This document shows positions 1 to 7,084 of a stretch of 13,424 nt of DNA, piece after piece. The translations under genes were made by a program, and so were the position numbers. Where the stretch lies: NCBI GenBank assembly GCA_049697115.1, contig JBAVVD010000037.1, positions 1-13,424 on the forward strand, given 5' to 3'. The notes beneath the pieces are model-generated. The model worked only from the letters and a program-made list of their open reading frames with translations, ran no database searches and was not told where the DNA came from. Source of the DNA: JBAVVD01 sp049697115 (GTDB lineage Bacteria; Acidobacteriota; Aminicenantia; Aminicenantales; UBA4085). How positions within the stretch are numbered: the stretch's first letter is position 1; every line of letters begins with the position of its first letter.

Positions 1-35
1 ATTGCACTCGATTTTTTCCATTGAAATTAATACAT

Positions 36-170
36 TTACTTCTCCTGCAAATTATATGCCAGATGGGAATAGAGCGGTAATCCTTTTTCTTCCATTCCGA
101 TTGTCACTTTTTCAGGACACATGTCAGAAAATCCTATAAGTTCAGTCTTTTTCCATTGGTCCTCTTCCAT
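36..170 (-). CDS. Possible small protein of unknown function (44 aa)
   Basis: A short open frame reads from an ATG at 170 to a TAA at 36-38 on the minus strand. An in-frame TGA lies five codons upstream, so it cannot extend. The product is hydrophilic, with ordinary codons and no low-complexity bias. It holds a stretch of the form LIGFSDMCPEKV followed by EEKGLPLYSHL, which loosely recalls the helix-turn-helix plus 'GLP' wing seen in small excisionase or MerR-like DNA-binding proteins. That likeness is weak and I do not assign a function. No clear Shine-Dalgarno sequence precedes the start; a TATAAT-like hexamer sits directly before the ATG. It could be a real small gene, the tail of a broken gene, or chance. 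Confidence 0.3.
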   Translation of the reverse strand: MEEDQWKKTELIGFSDMCPEKVTIGMEEKGLPLYSHLAYNLQEK

Positions 171-244
171 ATTATAACTTTCTCATACGCTCTGAAAGAA
201 TGGACACTAATATGAACGCAATAAATGACGTGACAGAATATATA

Positions 245-270
245 CGGCGCTGGGGCCGGCCTCAGCGCCG
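245..270. repeat. GC-rich inverted repeat (11-bp stem, 4-nt loop)
   Basis: CGGCGCTGGGG pairs with CCTCAGCGCCG around a CCGG loop, with one G-U pair. It stands out in an AT-rich stretch. There is no T-run after it on either strand, so it is not a standard intrinsic terminator. It ends 13 bases before the first 26-bp dyad element, which could point to a combined control region. Confidence 0.55.
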
Positions 271-283
271 ATCAAACATTGGT

Positions 284-309
284 ACTTTATTTATTACGTC
301 CGTAATAGT
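284..309. promoter_or_regulatory. 26-bp direct repeat, copy 1, with BlaI/MecI-like dyad
   Basis: This 26-bp sequence recurs exactly at 2898-2923, in the same orientation, and the match stops at both ends. Its core is TATTACGTCCGTAATA, two 7-bp arms around a 2-base centre. Size, spacing and sequence resemble BlaI/MecI/CopY operators (TACA-N2-TGTA type), a repressor family common in Acidobacteriota; this family link is inferred from memory. The copy lies 42 bases upstream of the -35 box of the amidohydrolase promoter, a plausible operator position. No blaI-like gene lies in the window. It could instead be a recombination or duplication footprint. Confidence 0.6.
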
Positions 310-351
310 GCAGAAAAAAAGTCCGCTATTATTCGACGACTGAAAGTGTAT

Positions 352-381
352 TTGACAGGCATCGCCTTCTGACGATACACT
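352..381 (+). promoter_or_regulatory. Sigma-70-type promoter for the amidohydrolase-arsM unit
   Basis: A perfect TTGACA (352-357) is followed after 18 bases by TACACT (376-381), which matches the -10 consensus at four of six bases. Transcription would start near 388, leaving a leader of about 145 bases before the ATG at 532. It is the best -35 match upstream of this gene. Confidence 0.5.
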
Positions 382-412
382 GAGTTGTTGCGCGACATTC
401 AGTTCTCGAACG

Positions 413-457
413 CAGAGGATCAGGACGCCGTCCTGTGGAATAAAGCCAATTCCTCTG
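413..457 (+). other. Nested hairpin in the amidohydrolase leader
   Basis: In the presumed leader, CAGAGGA (413-419) pairs with TCCTCTG (451-457). Inside it, CAGGAC (421-426) pairs with GTCCTG (430-435) around GCC. The region 171-531 otherwise holds only the hairpin, dyad element and promoter listed separately; the minus-strand open frames crossing it look non-coding. Confidence 0.4.
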
Positions 458-531
458 ACCGGGCGGACGTTTCCCACAAGCGCCTTCAAAGTCATCAAAG
501 AATTTTTTTAAATAGAGGAAAGGAGCCTCCA

Positions 532-1959
532 ATGATTCGTAAAATAATTCGCCCATTACTTCTTATCGTATTGCCATTGGCCGTGCTCGCCCAGAGTGTC
601 GTATTTTCTCCGGAGACTCGCAAATACATTCTGTATCAGACACCCGTCATGGCTTTAAAAAACGCAAATGTCATTGATGGCACCGGCTCACCCGCCCGGT
701 CCAATCAAACCGTCATCATTCGTGAAGGACGGATCGCTGAGATCGGCGCCTCAGAAGAAATTCGGATTCCCGAAGGGGCGCAATTGTTAGATCTGGCTGG
801 AAAATCTCTTCTGCCCGGATGGATTATGCTCCATGAACACCTGTTCTATCCCGCCGGAGGCGGGCAATTCAATCCGCAATCCACTAGTTTTCCCAGGCTC
901 TATTTGGCCGGGGGAGTGACCACCATACGCACGACGGGCAGCATCGAACCCTATACCGACTTAAACATTAAAAAGGCAATTGAAGCGGGCCGAATCCCGG
1001 GGCCTAAAATGGATGTGTCGAGTCCTTATTTGAACGGCCCTGGATTGACGCTGTTGCAAATGAAGGCTCTTCAAGGACCCGAAGACGCCAGGAGGATGGT
1101 GGCCTATTGGGACAGTGAAGGAGTGGATTCCTTCAAGGTCTATCAGCAGATTTCTCAGGCTGAACTTAAAGCCGTTATCGAAGAAGCTCATAAAAGAGGT
1201 AAGAAAGTCACGGGTCACCTCGGAGCCGTCACCTACAGGGAGGCCGCCGACCTTGGAATTGATAACCTGGAACACGGATTTTTCGCCTCAACGGATTTTG
1301 TCTCTAATAAGATAAAGGACAAGAGTCCGAGCAGCAGGGCCCTGAGAGATTCTCTCCAAAAGCTCGATCCAGACGGATCGGAAGTGAAGTCTTTGATTCA
1401 ACATCTTATTGAAAAGGGAGTTGCTCTGACATCCACCCTTCCTGTTTTTGAAACAATGACTCCCGGCCGGCCGCCGGCTCCAAATGCCGCCCTCGACGCT
1501 TTGTTGCCTGAAACTCGGGATTTGTATCTGCGGAACTGGGCGCGCATCGCCAATAATCCCGGTTCCGAATGGTCTGATTTGTTCAAGAAGGGAATGAAAC
1601 TGGAAAAGATGTTCTTTGATGCCGGCGGTCTTTTGATCGTGGGGACAGATCCCACCGGCTATGGAGGTGTCATCGCTGGATATTCAAATAGTCGAGCGAT
1701 CGAACTCCTGGTCGAGGCCGGTCTTTCCCCTTTGGAGGCCATACAAGTCGCCACTCGGAATGGGGCGCGGTATCTCGAAATCGATCATCAAGTGGGCACA
1801 ATCGAAGTCGGCAAGATCGCCGATCTCGTCGTGGTGAATGGAAACCCGGCATCCAACATTCAGGATATCCGAAATATCGCGATCGTCTTCAAGGATGGAA
1901 TCGGCTATGACCCCGAGAAATTATTGGCTTCGGTCAAGGGCGCGGTTGGCCTCAGGTAA
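532..1959 (+). CDS. Secreted metal-dependent amidohydrolase (COG1228-like)
   Basis: A 475-aa protein of the amidohydrolase superfamily, in the branch with imidazolonepropionase-like and prolidase-like enzymes that hydrolyse C-N bonds at a metal centre. The family's metal ligands are all present: His101 and His103 (LHEHLF), Lys202 (SFKVY, the carboxylated-lysine position), His229 (TGHLG), His248 (LEHGF) and Asp373 (VGTDP). The C-terminal part (421-457) with VGTIEVGKIADLVV forms the usual composite beta domain. A Sec signal peptide (about 1-20, ending VLA-Q) points to export. The ATG at 532 is chosen because AAAGGAG lies just upstream and the signal peptide starts there; the open frame reaches back to a TTG at 385 but the extra residues do not look like protein. 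arsM follows 64 bases later with no visible terminator. The substrate is unknown. Confidence 0.9.
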   Translation: MIRKIIRPLLLIVLPLAVLAQSVVFSPETRKYILYQTPVMALKNANVIDGTGSPARSNQTVIIREGRIAEIGASEEIRIPEGAQLLDLAGKSLLPGWIMLHEHLFYPAGGGQFNPQSTSFPRLYLAGGVTTIRTTGSIEPYTDLNIKKAIEAGRIPGPKMDVSSPYLNGPGLTLLQMKALQGPEDARRMVAYWDSEGVDSFKVYQQISQAELKAVIEEAHKRGKKVTGHLGAVTYREAADLGIDNLEHGFFASTDFVSNKIKDKSPSSRALRDSLQKLDPDGSEVKSLIQHLIEKGVALTSTLPVFETMTPGRPPAPNAALDALLPETRDLYLRNWARIANNPGSEWSDLFKKGMKLEKMFFDAGGLLIVGTDPTGYGGVIAGYSNSRAIELLVEAGLSPLEAIQVATRNGARYLEIDHQVGTIEVGKIADLVVVNGNPASNIQDIRNIAIVFKDGIGYDPEKLLASVKGAVGLR

Positions 1960-2023
1960 TTCAAATCACTTTCCAAGAAACGCTTCCGGCTGAAGGGATT
2001 CAAAAAATTAAAGGAGATCCATC

Positions 2024-2881
2024 ATGGACAAAAATCATTTAAGCCCGGAACGCATTAAGAAAGAAGTCCGGCATCGATACGCCGAACTCATCAAATCCGC
2101 CAACAGGTCTTGCTGTGAGGCCGGCCCTCCGTGTTGTTCTCCCCAGGATCAGATGAAGGGAAGCCTTGTCCAATTGACCGGCTACACGTCTGAGGAACTG
2201 AAAAACCTGCCGGAAGGCGCGGTGGAGAATGCCTTCGGCTGCGGAAATCCTCTTGCGTTTGCCGGAATAACAGAAGGGCAGACGGTTATCGATATCGGTT
2301 CCGGGGCCGGGATCGACTGCTTTTTGGCCGCGGCAAGAGTGGGCCGGACGGGCCGGGTGATCGGGATCGACATGACACCGGAGATGATCGAAAAGGCAAA
2401 GGCGAATGCCGCCGCCGGCGGATATACAAACACCGAGTTCCGGCTGGGTGAAGCGGAGGCCATGCCGGTCGAGGACAGCAGCGTGGACTGGGTGATCTCC
2501 AACTGCGTGATCAATCTTTCCCCGGATAAGCCGCGGGTGTTCCGCGAGATCGCACGGGTTCTCAAGCCGGGCGGCCGCTTTTCCATTTCGGATATCGTTC
2601 TCGGAGACGACTTGCCGGAGTGGCTCGCGCAAGATATCCCCGCCTGGACAGGCTGCATCGCCGGAGCCATCAAGGAATCGGAATATATCCGTGGATTGCA
2701 GAGGGTGGGTCTGGTGAGTATTGAGGTGACGGCGCGGATGTTCATCGAAAAACAAATCCTTGAAAATCTGCTCCCAAAGCCTCTTCTCTCCGAAAAACAG
2801 GAACAGAGTGATCTTTTAATATCCGATATTCATGGAAAAATCTGGAGCGCAAAGATCAAGGGAGAAAAACCGATCGCCTGA
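2024..2881 (+). CDS. arsM: Arsenite S-adenosylmethionine methyltransferase
   Basis: ArsM methylates As(III) to mono-, di- and trimethyl arsenicals using SAM in the cytoplasm. The 285-aa protein has a class I methyltransferase fold: SAM motif I VIDIGSGAGID (88-98), acidic motif GIDMTPEMI (114-122), and SNCVINLSPDK (159-169) with RVLKPGGRFSISD (178-190), all typical of ArsM. The arsenic-binding cysteines are present: Cys73 (FGCGNP), Cys161 (SNCVI) and Cys211 (TGCIAGA). The 50-residue gap between the last two agrees with the characterised algal enzyme as I recall it. Two CC pairs (30-31, 37-38) near the N-terminus are common in bacterial ArsM and may bind further metalloid. AAAGGAG lies 7 bases before the ATG. 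There is no ArsR gene or pump in the window, so control probably rests with the upstream promoter and the flanking dyad elements. Confidence 0.93.
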   Translation: MDKNHLSPERIKKEVRHRYAELIKSANRSCCEAGPPCCSPQDQMKGSLVQLTGYTSEELKNLPEGAVENAFGCGNPLAFAGITEGQTVIDIGSGAGIDCFLAAARVGRTGRVIGIDMTPEMIEKAKANAAAGGYTNTEFRLGEAEAMPVEDSSVDWVISNCVINLSPDKPRVFREIARVLKPGGRFSISDIVLGDDLPEWLAQDIPAWTGCIAGAIKESEYIRGLQRVGLVSIEVTARMFIEKQILENLLPKPLLSEKQEQSDLLISDIHGKIWSAKIKGEKPIA

Positions 2882-2897
2882 AGGCCGCTTCCTTGTA

Positions 2898-2923
2898 ACT
2901 TTATTTATTACGTCCGTAATAGT
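2898..2923. promoter_or_regulatory. 26-bp direct repeat, copy 2, with BlaI/MecI-like dyad
   Basis: Exact second copy of the element at 284-309, in the same orientation, 2,614 bases away. It lies in the 59-base gap between the convergent ends of arsM and the VPS10-family gene. No gene starts here, so an operator role is hard to explain at this copy. The TATTAC/GTAATA arms could form a 6-bp hairpin with a GTCC loop followed by TTTT, so weak terminator activity is possible. Confidence 0.55.
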
Positions 2924-2940
2924 TTTGAGATCGTCCTCCC

Positions 2941-5802
2941 TCAAAAATCCCTCAGGCCGCGGAACGGAACGACTTTAAAAGTGCCGGCGGCGGTCTCTTT
3001 CCCCGTTCGGACCTCCACTTGATATTCACCCGGCTTCACTGGATTTTTCTGACCTTCCGCAATGAGGTTCCATTCGGCCGCATTGAGCCCGCGGCGCACA
3101 TCGACGGCCATCTCCTTCAGCACATTGCCGGATGCGTCTTTAACCGCAATATTGGCCTGGCCGGCTGCCGCCGCATAGAACTCGAATCGGGCATTTGGCT
3201 TCAGTTCAGCCCCGTCCCTTCCCATTGACATTTGTCTCGGGACAAGCATCGCTTCCGGAACGGCAAAGAGATAGAGACCCTTGGCCAGGATATCGGGCGT
3301 GAGCTGCTGGATTCTTCCGGCCGGCAGGACGAACACACCGCGGCCGTGCGTCCCGATAATGAGGTGCTTGTCGCGCGGGTGGATTCTCATATCATAAACG
3401 GGCTGAGTGGGGAGATTCGACCGGAGCGATTCCCAGGTCTTTCCCCGGTCGACGCTCACATAGGCCGTAAGGTCGGTCCCGAGGTACAGGACGTTCTCGT
3501 TGGCGGAATCTTCGCGGACGACGTTCACGCTTTCTTCCGGCAGACTGCCTTTAATGGATGTCCACGTCTTTCCGAAATCCTCGGACGCAAAGACATACGT
3601 GCGGAAGTCGTCTTCACGGTAGCCGGTCATGGCCAGGAAGACGCGGCCTTTGGCGAAACGCGAGGCCTCAATCCGCGTCACCCATTTCTTTGGAAGGCCG
3701 GCCGTGATCTTTTCCCAATGTCCGCCGCTGTTTTTCGTCACCCAGACATTCCCGTCGTCCGTGCCGGCGTAGAACACTTCCGGCGTAAGCGGAGATTCGG
3801 CGATCGCGGTGATCGTCGCGTACGGCACATCGCCGTCCGTATGCAGCCTGTCGGTCAGATCCGGGGAAATCTCGATCCAGTTTTCTCCCCTGTCCACGCT
3901 CTTCAACACCTTGTTCGCGCCCAGGATGAGCGTCAGCGGGTTGTGTCCGGAAATCTGGAAGGGCGAGAGCCAGTTGAACCGGTAAGGCGGTTGGACCGTC
4001 TTGGCCTGCGGCTTGATACTCTTCTGTCGCTGCCCGTCTTTCAGGTTAAGACGGAAGATGTTTCCGAACTGGTACTCGGCATAAACCGTATCAGGATCGT
4101 TGGGATCAACCTGGACAAAAGCGCCGTCGCCGCCCAGAATCATCTTCCAATCCCTGTCGCGGCGCCCAAAGATAAAATTGCTGGGCCCCATGTTCACGCC
4201 GTTGTCCTGGAGACCGGAATAGATGTTATAGGGCGTCTCCATATCGAAGTGGACCGTATAGCACTGGGCCAGCGGAAGATTGTTGACCTTTTGAAACGTG
4301 CGGCCGGCGTCATAGGAGACATTGAGTCCGCCGTCATTCCCCACCCAGATATGCCTGGGATTGTTCGGGTTGATCCATAGGGCGTGGTGGTCAGGGTGGA
4401 CATCAAAGAGCCCGACACCGTACGAGCCGCCTTCGTCCGGGATTTCCTCGAATGTCTTTCCGCCGTCGGTGGATTTCATAAGCGGAACTCCCAGGATGTA
4501 GACGACGTTCTCGTTCTCGGGAGAAACATAAATCTGGCCGAAATAATAGCCGTAACTGAAGACGATTGAATTCTGAAAGGGTTCGGCGTGGGTTTTTTCC
4601 CAGTGCGCGCCGCTGTCCGAGCTTTTATAGACCTCGGCTCCCTTGACTCTGGCCGCAAAAAGCGCCGCATTCGCGCCGCCGGTGAGGATATCCGCAAGCT
4701 CACGGAGTGTGAGAGTGCCGTCCTTCACCGCTTCTTTTACGGAGGCGGCCGTGAAGACGACCGGAGCTCTGTTCGCCCGCAGGAACGATTCGAGCTTGCC
4801 GTTTTCGACCTTGAGGAAGTCCTTAACGGATATGGATTTGAGGGTATCGATGGTCAGGCCGTCCTTCGGCGGAGCCTGTTTTACCTGCGGCTGGGGCGGA
4901 GGTGTTTTCCGTGCCTCTGTCCTGGGTTCCTGATTGTCGAGAAACGCATAGACGACATCCGGATTGGAGCGGCAGACGGCAAGGCCGATGCGTCCGACCA
5001 GGTTGTGTTGAGGGAAGCCGTTCACAATCTTGCGCCAGGTGAGGCCTCCGTCCGTCGTCTTGTAAATGGCGCTCTCCGGTCCGCCCTCAACGAGGTTCCA
5101 GGCCTTCCGGTCGCGCTGCCAGGCCGCGGCGTAGAGGATGTCCGGATTCTTCGGATGCATGACCAGGCTGATGACGCCCGTGCGCGGGGAGATGGTAAGG
5201 ACCTTGGCCCAGGTTTTTCCGCCATCCGTGGTTTTAAAGACGCCGCGTTCTTCGTTCTCGGTGTAGAGGTGGCCGATGGCCGCCACATAGACAATGTCCG
5301 AATTCTCGGGGTGGATGATGATGTCCGCAACGTGGTGCGTGTCGGCAAGGCCCATGTGCCGCCACGTCCGACCGCCATCCGTGCTTTTGAAAATCCCTGT
5401 TCCGGCATAGGAGCTCCGCGAGGAATTCTCCTCGCCGGTGCCCGTCCAGATGAGATTCGGGTCTTTTTCCGAGATGGCCACATCGCCGAATCCGATCCAG
5501 GATTCGCCGTCCATGAGCGGTGTCCATGTCGTCCCGTTGTTCTCGGTGAGCCAGAGCCCTCCGGATGCGGCGGCGACAATGAGTTTGTGAGGATTCGAGG
5601 CATAACCCTCGATATCACAGATGCGTCCGCCTTGGTAGTAGGGGCCGAGATTCCGCCATTCCAGGATTTTGAACATGGAGCTCTCCGCCAACGCCTTATG
5701 CCTCTCGAAAGAACTCAGTCGTTCCTGGGGAGAAGTGGCTGGAAAAAGAGAAAGAGATATAAAAAGAGCGATAGAAATGAAGGGAAGAATTTTTTTTCTC
5801 AT
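2941..5802 (-). CDS. Secreted VPS10/sortilin-like BNR-repeat beta-propeller protein
   Basis: A 953-aa exported protein with a Sec signal peptide (about 1-23, hydrophobic core ISIALFISLSLF). The body is a multi-blade propeller marked by about eleven BNR/Asp-box motifs of the form S-x-D-x-G-x-T-W, at roughly 85, 140, 191, 249, 394, 444, 496, 635, 689, 740 and 783. This is the layout of bacterial VPS10-domain proteins, often labelled glycosyl hydrolase though no catalytic activity is established for them. Residues 865-945 resemble an Ig-like or FlgD-like C-terminal domain. An insertion of about 100 residues (290-390) with a proline-rich start interrupts the propeller. The start is supported by GGAGGT 4 bases before the ATG and by the signal peptide. 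It has its own promoter and converges on arsM. A role in surface binding or handling of extracellular polymers is only a guess. Confidence 0.88.
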   Translation of the reverse strand: MRKKILPFISIALFISLSLFPATSPQERLSSFERHKALAESSMFKILEWRNLGPYYQGGRICDIEGYASNPHKLIVAAASGGLWLTENNGTTWTPLMDGESWIGFGDVAISEKDPNLIWTGTGEENSSRSSYAGTGIFKSTDGGRTWRHMGLADTHHVADIIIHPENSDIVYVAAIGHLYTENEERGVFKTTDGGKTWAKVLTISPRTGVISLVMHPKNPDILYAAAWQRDRKAWNLVEGGPESAIYKTTDGGLTWRKIVNGFPQHNLVGRIGLAVCRSNPDVVYAFLDNQEPRTEARKTPPPQPQVKQAPPKDGLTIDTLKSISVKDFLKVENGKLESFLRANRAPVVFTAASVKEAVKDGTLTLRELADILTGGANAALFAARVKGAEVYKSSDSGAHWEKTHAEPFQNSIVFSYGYYFGQIYVSPENENVVYILGVPLMKSTDGGKTFEEIPDEGGSYGVGLFDVHPDHHALWINPNNPRHIWVGNDGGLNVSYDAGRTFQKVNNLPLAQCYTVHFDMETPYNIYSGLQDNGVNMGPSNFIFGRRDRDWKMILGGDGAFVQVDPNDPDTVYAEYQFGNIFRLNLKDGQRQKSIKPQAKTVQPPYRFNWLSPFQISGHNPLTLILGANKVLKSVDRGENWIEISPDLTDRLHTDGDVPYATITAIAESPLTPEVFYAGTDDGNVWVTKNSGGHWEKITAGLPKKWVTRIEASRFAKGRVFLAMTGYREDDFRTYVFASEDFGKTWTSIKGSLPEESVNVVREDSANENVLYLGTDLTAYVSVDRGKTWESLRSNLPTQPVYDMRIHPRDKHLIIGTHGRGVFVLPAGRIQQLTPDILAKGLYLFAVPEAMLVPRQMSMGRDGAELKPNARFEFYAAAAGQANIAVKDASGNVLKEMAVDVRRGLNAAEWNLIAEGQKNPVKPGEYQVEVRTGKETAAGTFKVVPFRGLRDF

Positions 5803-5821
5803 TATGACCTCCGGAGAACGG

Positions 5822-5850
5822 ATTATAGTTCAGGAATGGAAGAAAGTCAT
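5822..5850 (-). promoter_or_regulatory. Promoter of the VPS10-family gene
   Basis: Reading the minus strand, ATGACT (5845-5850) is followed after 17 bases by a perfect TATAAT (5822-5827). The predicted transcript starts about 10-15 bases before the GGAGGT ribosome site of the gene starting at 5802. The -35 box matches at four of six positions. Confidence 0.55.
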
Positions 5851-5968
5851 CCGCCGGCCTATTCCGGAACGGCCGCCGGGACTGCTCAAATCTGCCGAAT
5901 TGGGAAGAATTCCGCTTGGATCATCTGGATTTATTTCAAGAAAAGAAAAAAAGGGAAAATAAAAGAAT

Positions 5969-6505
5969 TTATTTTCTGAAAAGCAATGCAATCCCGCGGA
6001 GGAATTCCGGAGCCTTCTCTCGGGGAAGCCTCGGCCAGGTCACGACCACGATAATGCAGAGCCAGGCGATGAGCATCCATCCGAAAGGCCGGGCATGGAC
6101 CACGGCCGTTCCGATCATGGCTGCAAAGGGAACGACCTGAATCCCCCACCCCACATACATGGATCCCGTCAACCACAGTGACGCGCAGGAAAAAATTAAA
6201 TACCCCGCTCCAATGGCTGTGGAGAGGAATCCGGCTAACCAGAGATAAAGCCACACCCCTCCCGCTCCGATCAAATCCGCCTCTAAGTCATGCTGCCCGA
6301 TCCAGGTTACAGGACGCACTCTGTCCATCCTTGCCAGTGGTCCATCGAGAATATCCGTAATCCAGGCGAGAAGCATCAAAACAGCGGCTAAAGGCAGAGC
6401 CTGCTTTCCTTCTTTCCATCCCAGCCAGACCAGAAAAAATCCTATAAGAGGACGGACCGATGTCAGAGCATCCGCCAGTGTCTTTATGGTCAATCTTTGA
6501 ATCAT
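5969..6505 (-). CDS. CDP-alcohol phosphatidyltransferase family membrane enzyme
   Basis: A 178-aa integral membrane protein of the family that transfers a phosphatidyl or related group from a CDP-linked donor to an alcohol (PgsA, PssA, CLS and inositol-phosphate synthases). The signature starts as DILDGPLAR (51-59) and continues with G70, D73 and D77 in IGQHDLEAD, giving the metal-binding aspartates D51, D54, D73 and D77. The Gly is two residues before D73 instead of the usual three. Hydrophobic segments lie near 18-30, 36-50, 80-95, 96-115, 118-135 and 142-156. The length fits a compact member. The alcohol substrate cannot be told from sequence, so no gene symbol is given. No strong Shine-Dalgarno site precedes the ATG at 6505, so the start is less sure. 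The gap of 166 bases to the next gene argues for separate transcription. Confidence 0.85.
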   Translation of the reverse strand: MIQRLTIKTLADALTSVRPLIGFFLVWLGWKEGKQALPLAAVLMLLAWITDILDGPLARMDRVRPVTWIGQHDLEADLIGAGGVWLYLWLAGFLSTAIGAGYLIFSCASLWLTGSMYVGWGIQVVPFAAMIGTAVVHARPFGWMLIAWLCIIVVVTWPRLPREKAPEFLRGIALLFRK

Positions 6506-6598
6506 GCCGGTTGTCTGAGGTCTGGTGTTATTTTAGGAAAAATAGATTTTATCGTCAACCTGGGCCAAATGATCGGAAGCCATTTCGTTTCGGTGCTG

Positions 6599-6676
6599 GT
6601 AGTGATCGTCGAGGGAGGGTGGCACGGCGGAGAGGCTCCCCGCCCGCCCGGAGCCTCACGGCCCTACGATCATTAC
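6599..6676. repeat. GC-rich structured inverted repeat
   Basis: GTAGTGATCGT (6599-6609) pairs with ACGATCATTAC (6666-6676) with one G-U. Inside, GAGGCTCC (6632-6639) pairs perfectly with GGAGCCTC (6650-6657). A competing long-range pairing joins 6623-6649 to 6707-6728: CACGG with CCGTG, and the GC-rich run with 14 of 16 matches and a 2-base bulge. The 285-base gap 6506-6790 contains no convincing gene; besides this element it has the terminator at 6769-6785. Confidence 0.5.
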
Positions 6677-6768
6677 CTATCTGGCATTCTCCAGGAGCGG
6701 AGGCGAGGACGGACGGGGAGGAGCCGTGACAGGACCCTATTCCAAATCTGAGTCATCATCGAAACGAA

Positions 6769-6785
6769 GCCGTTTCCCAAACGGC
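6769..6785 (-). terminator. Intrinsic-type terminator of the sigma factor-PspC operon
   Basis: On the minus strand GCCGTTT and AAACGGC form a perfect 7-bp stem with a GGG loop, five bases after the stop codon of the last operon gene. The following TTCGTTTCG is only moderately T-rich, so termination may be incomplete. Confidence 0.55.
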
Positions 6786-6790
6786 AGAGT

Positions 6791-7084
6791 CTATGCGCTG
6801 TCCTCCCAGGGCATGAGCGGCCAGAGAATGAGATAAGCCAGGATTCCCCATCCGCCCGCTATGGTGGCGATGATAAAGGCCAGCCGGATCAGGGTCACGT
6901 CGATGTTAAACTGCTTGGCCAGCCCGGCACAGATCCCAAGGAGCATCTTATTGTTCCGCGAGCGCGTCCACCGGGTGGGCGGCTTTTCTCCCAGCCAGCT
7001 CCCGCAGTATCGGCATTTAACGGCTTCATTTTTTATAAGTTCCGCACAATAGGGACATTTTTTCATTTCTTTTTGCTCGTTCAT
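6791..7084 (-). CDS. Zinc-ribbon PspC-domain membrane protein
   Basis: A 97-aa protein with two parts. Residues 10-27 hold a CPYC...CRYC zinc ribbon (Cys10, 13, 24, 27). Residues 42-95 are a PspC domain: NNKMLLGICAGLAKQFNID, then the membrane segment and LAYLILWPLMP. PspC proteins sit in the inner membrane and take part in phage-shock or envelope-stress signalling; a ribbon fused to PspC is seen in many bacteria, but its role is not settled. GAAGGAG precedes the ATG. The start overlaps the stop of the anti-sigma gene by ATGA, implying translational coupling. It is the last gene of the operon and closely resembles the first gene at 8284-8643 in architecture. Confidence 0.85.
   Translation of the reverse strand: MNEQKEMKKCPYCAELIKNEAVKCRYCGSWLGEKPPTRWTRSRNNKMLLGICAGLAKQFNIDVTLIRLAFIIATIAGGWGILAYLILWPLMPWEDSA

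Noticed and set aside
157..170. 14-bp sequence TGGTCCTCTTCCAT also present at 13244-13257
   Set aside because: A single 14-bp match in a 13-kb window is close to chance expectation and the flanks are unrelated.
262..556. Two minus-strand open frames of 75-78 codons across the amidohydrolase leader
   Set aside because: They run through the dyad element and the promoter, have no ribosome site and look unlike each other or any family.
2039..2755. Minus-strand open frame of 238 codons opposite arsM
   Set aside because: The plus strand encodes all ArsM motifs; the reverse product is His/Arg-rich with no recognisable domain.
284..2923. The 26-bp repeats as ends of an insertion sequence
   Set aside because: They are direct, not inverted, too long for a typical target duplication, and no transposase or integrase lies between them.
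3232..5979. Two long plus-strand open frames (3232-4380 and 4588-5979) opposite the VPS10-like gene
   Set aside because: They are antisense shadows of a GC-rich coding strand: high Arg/Gly/Asp content, no family motifs and no ribosome sites. The minus strand carries regular BNR motifs and a signal peptide.
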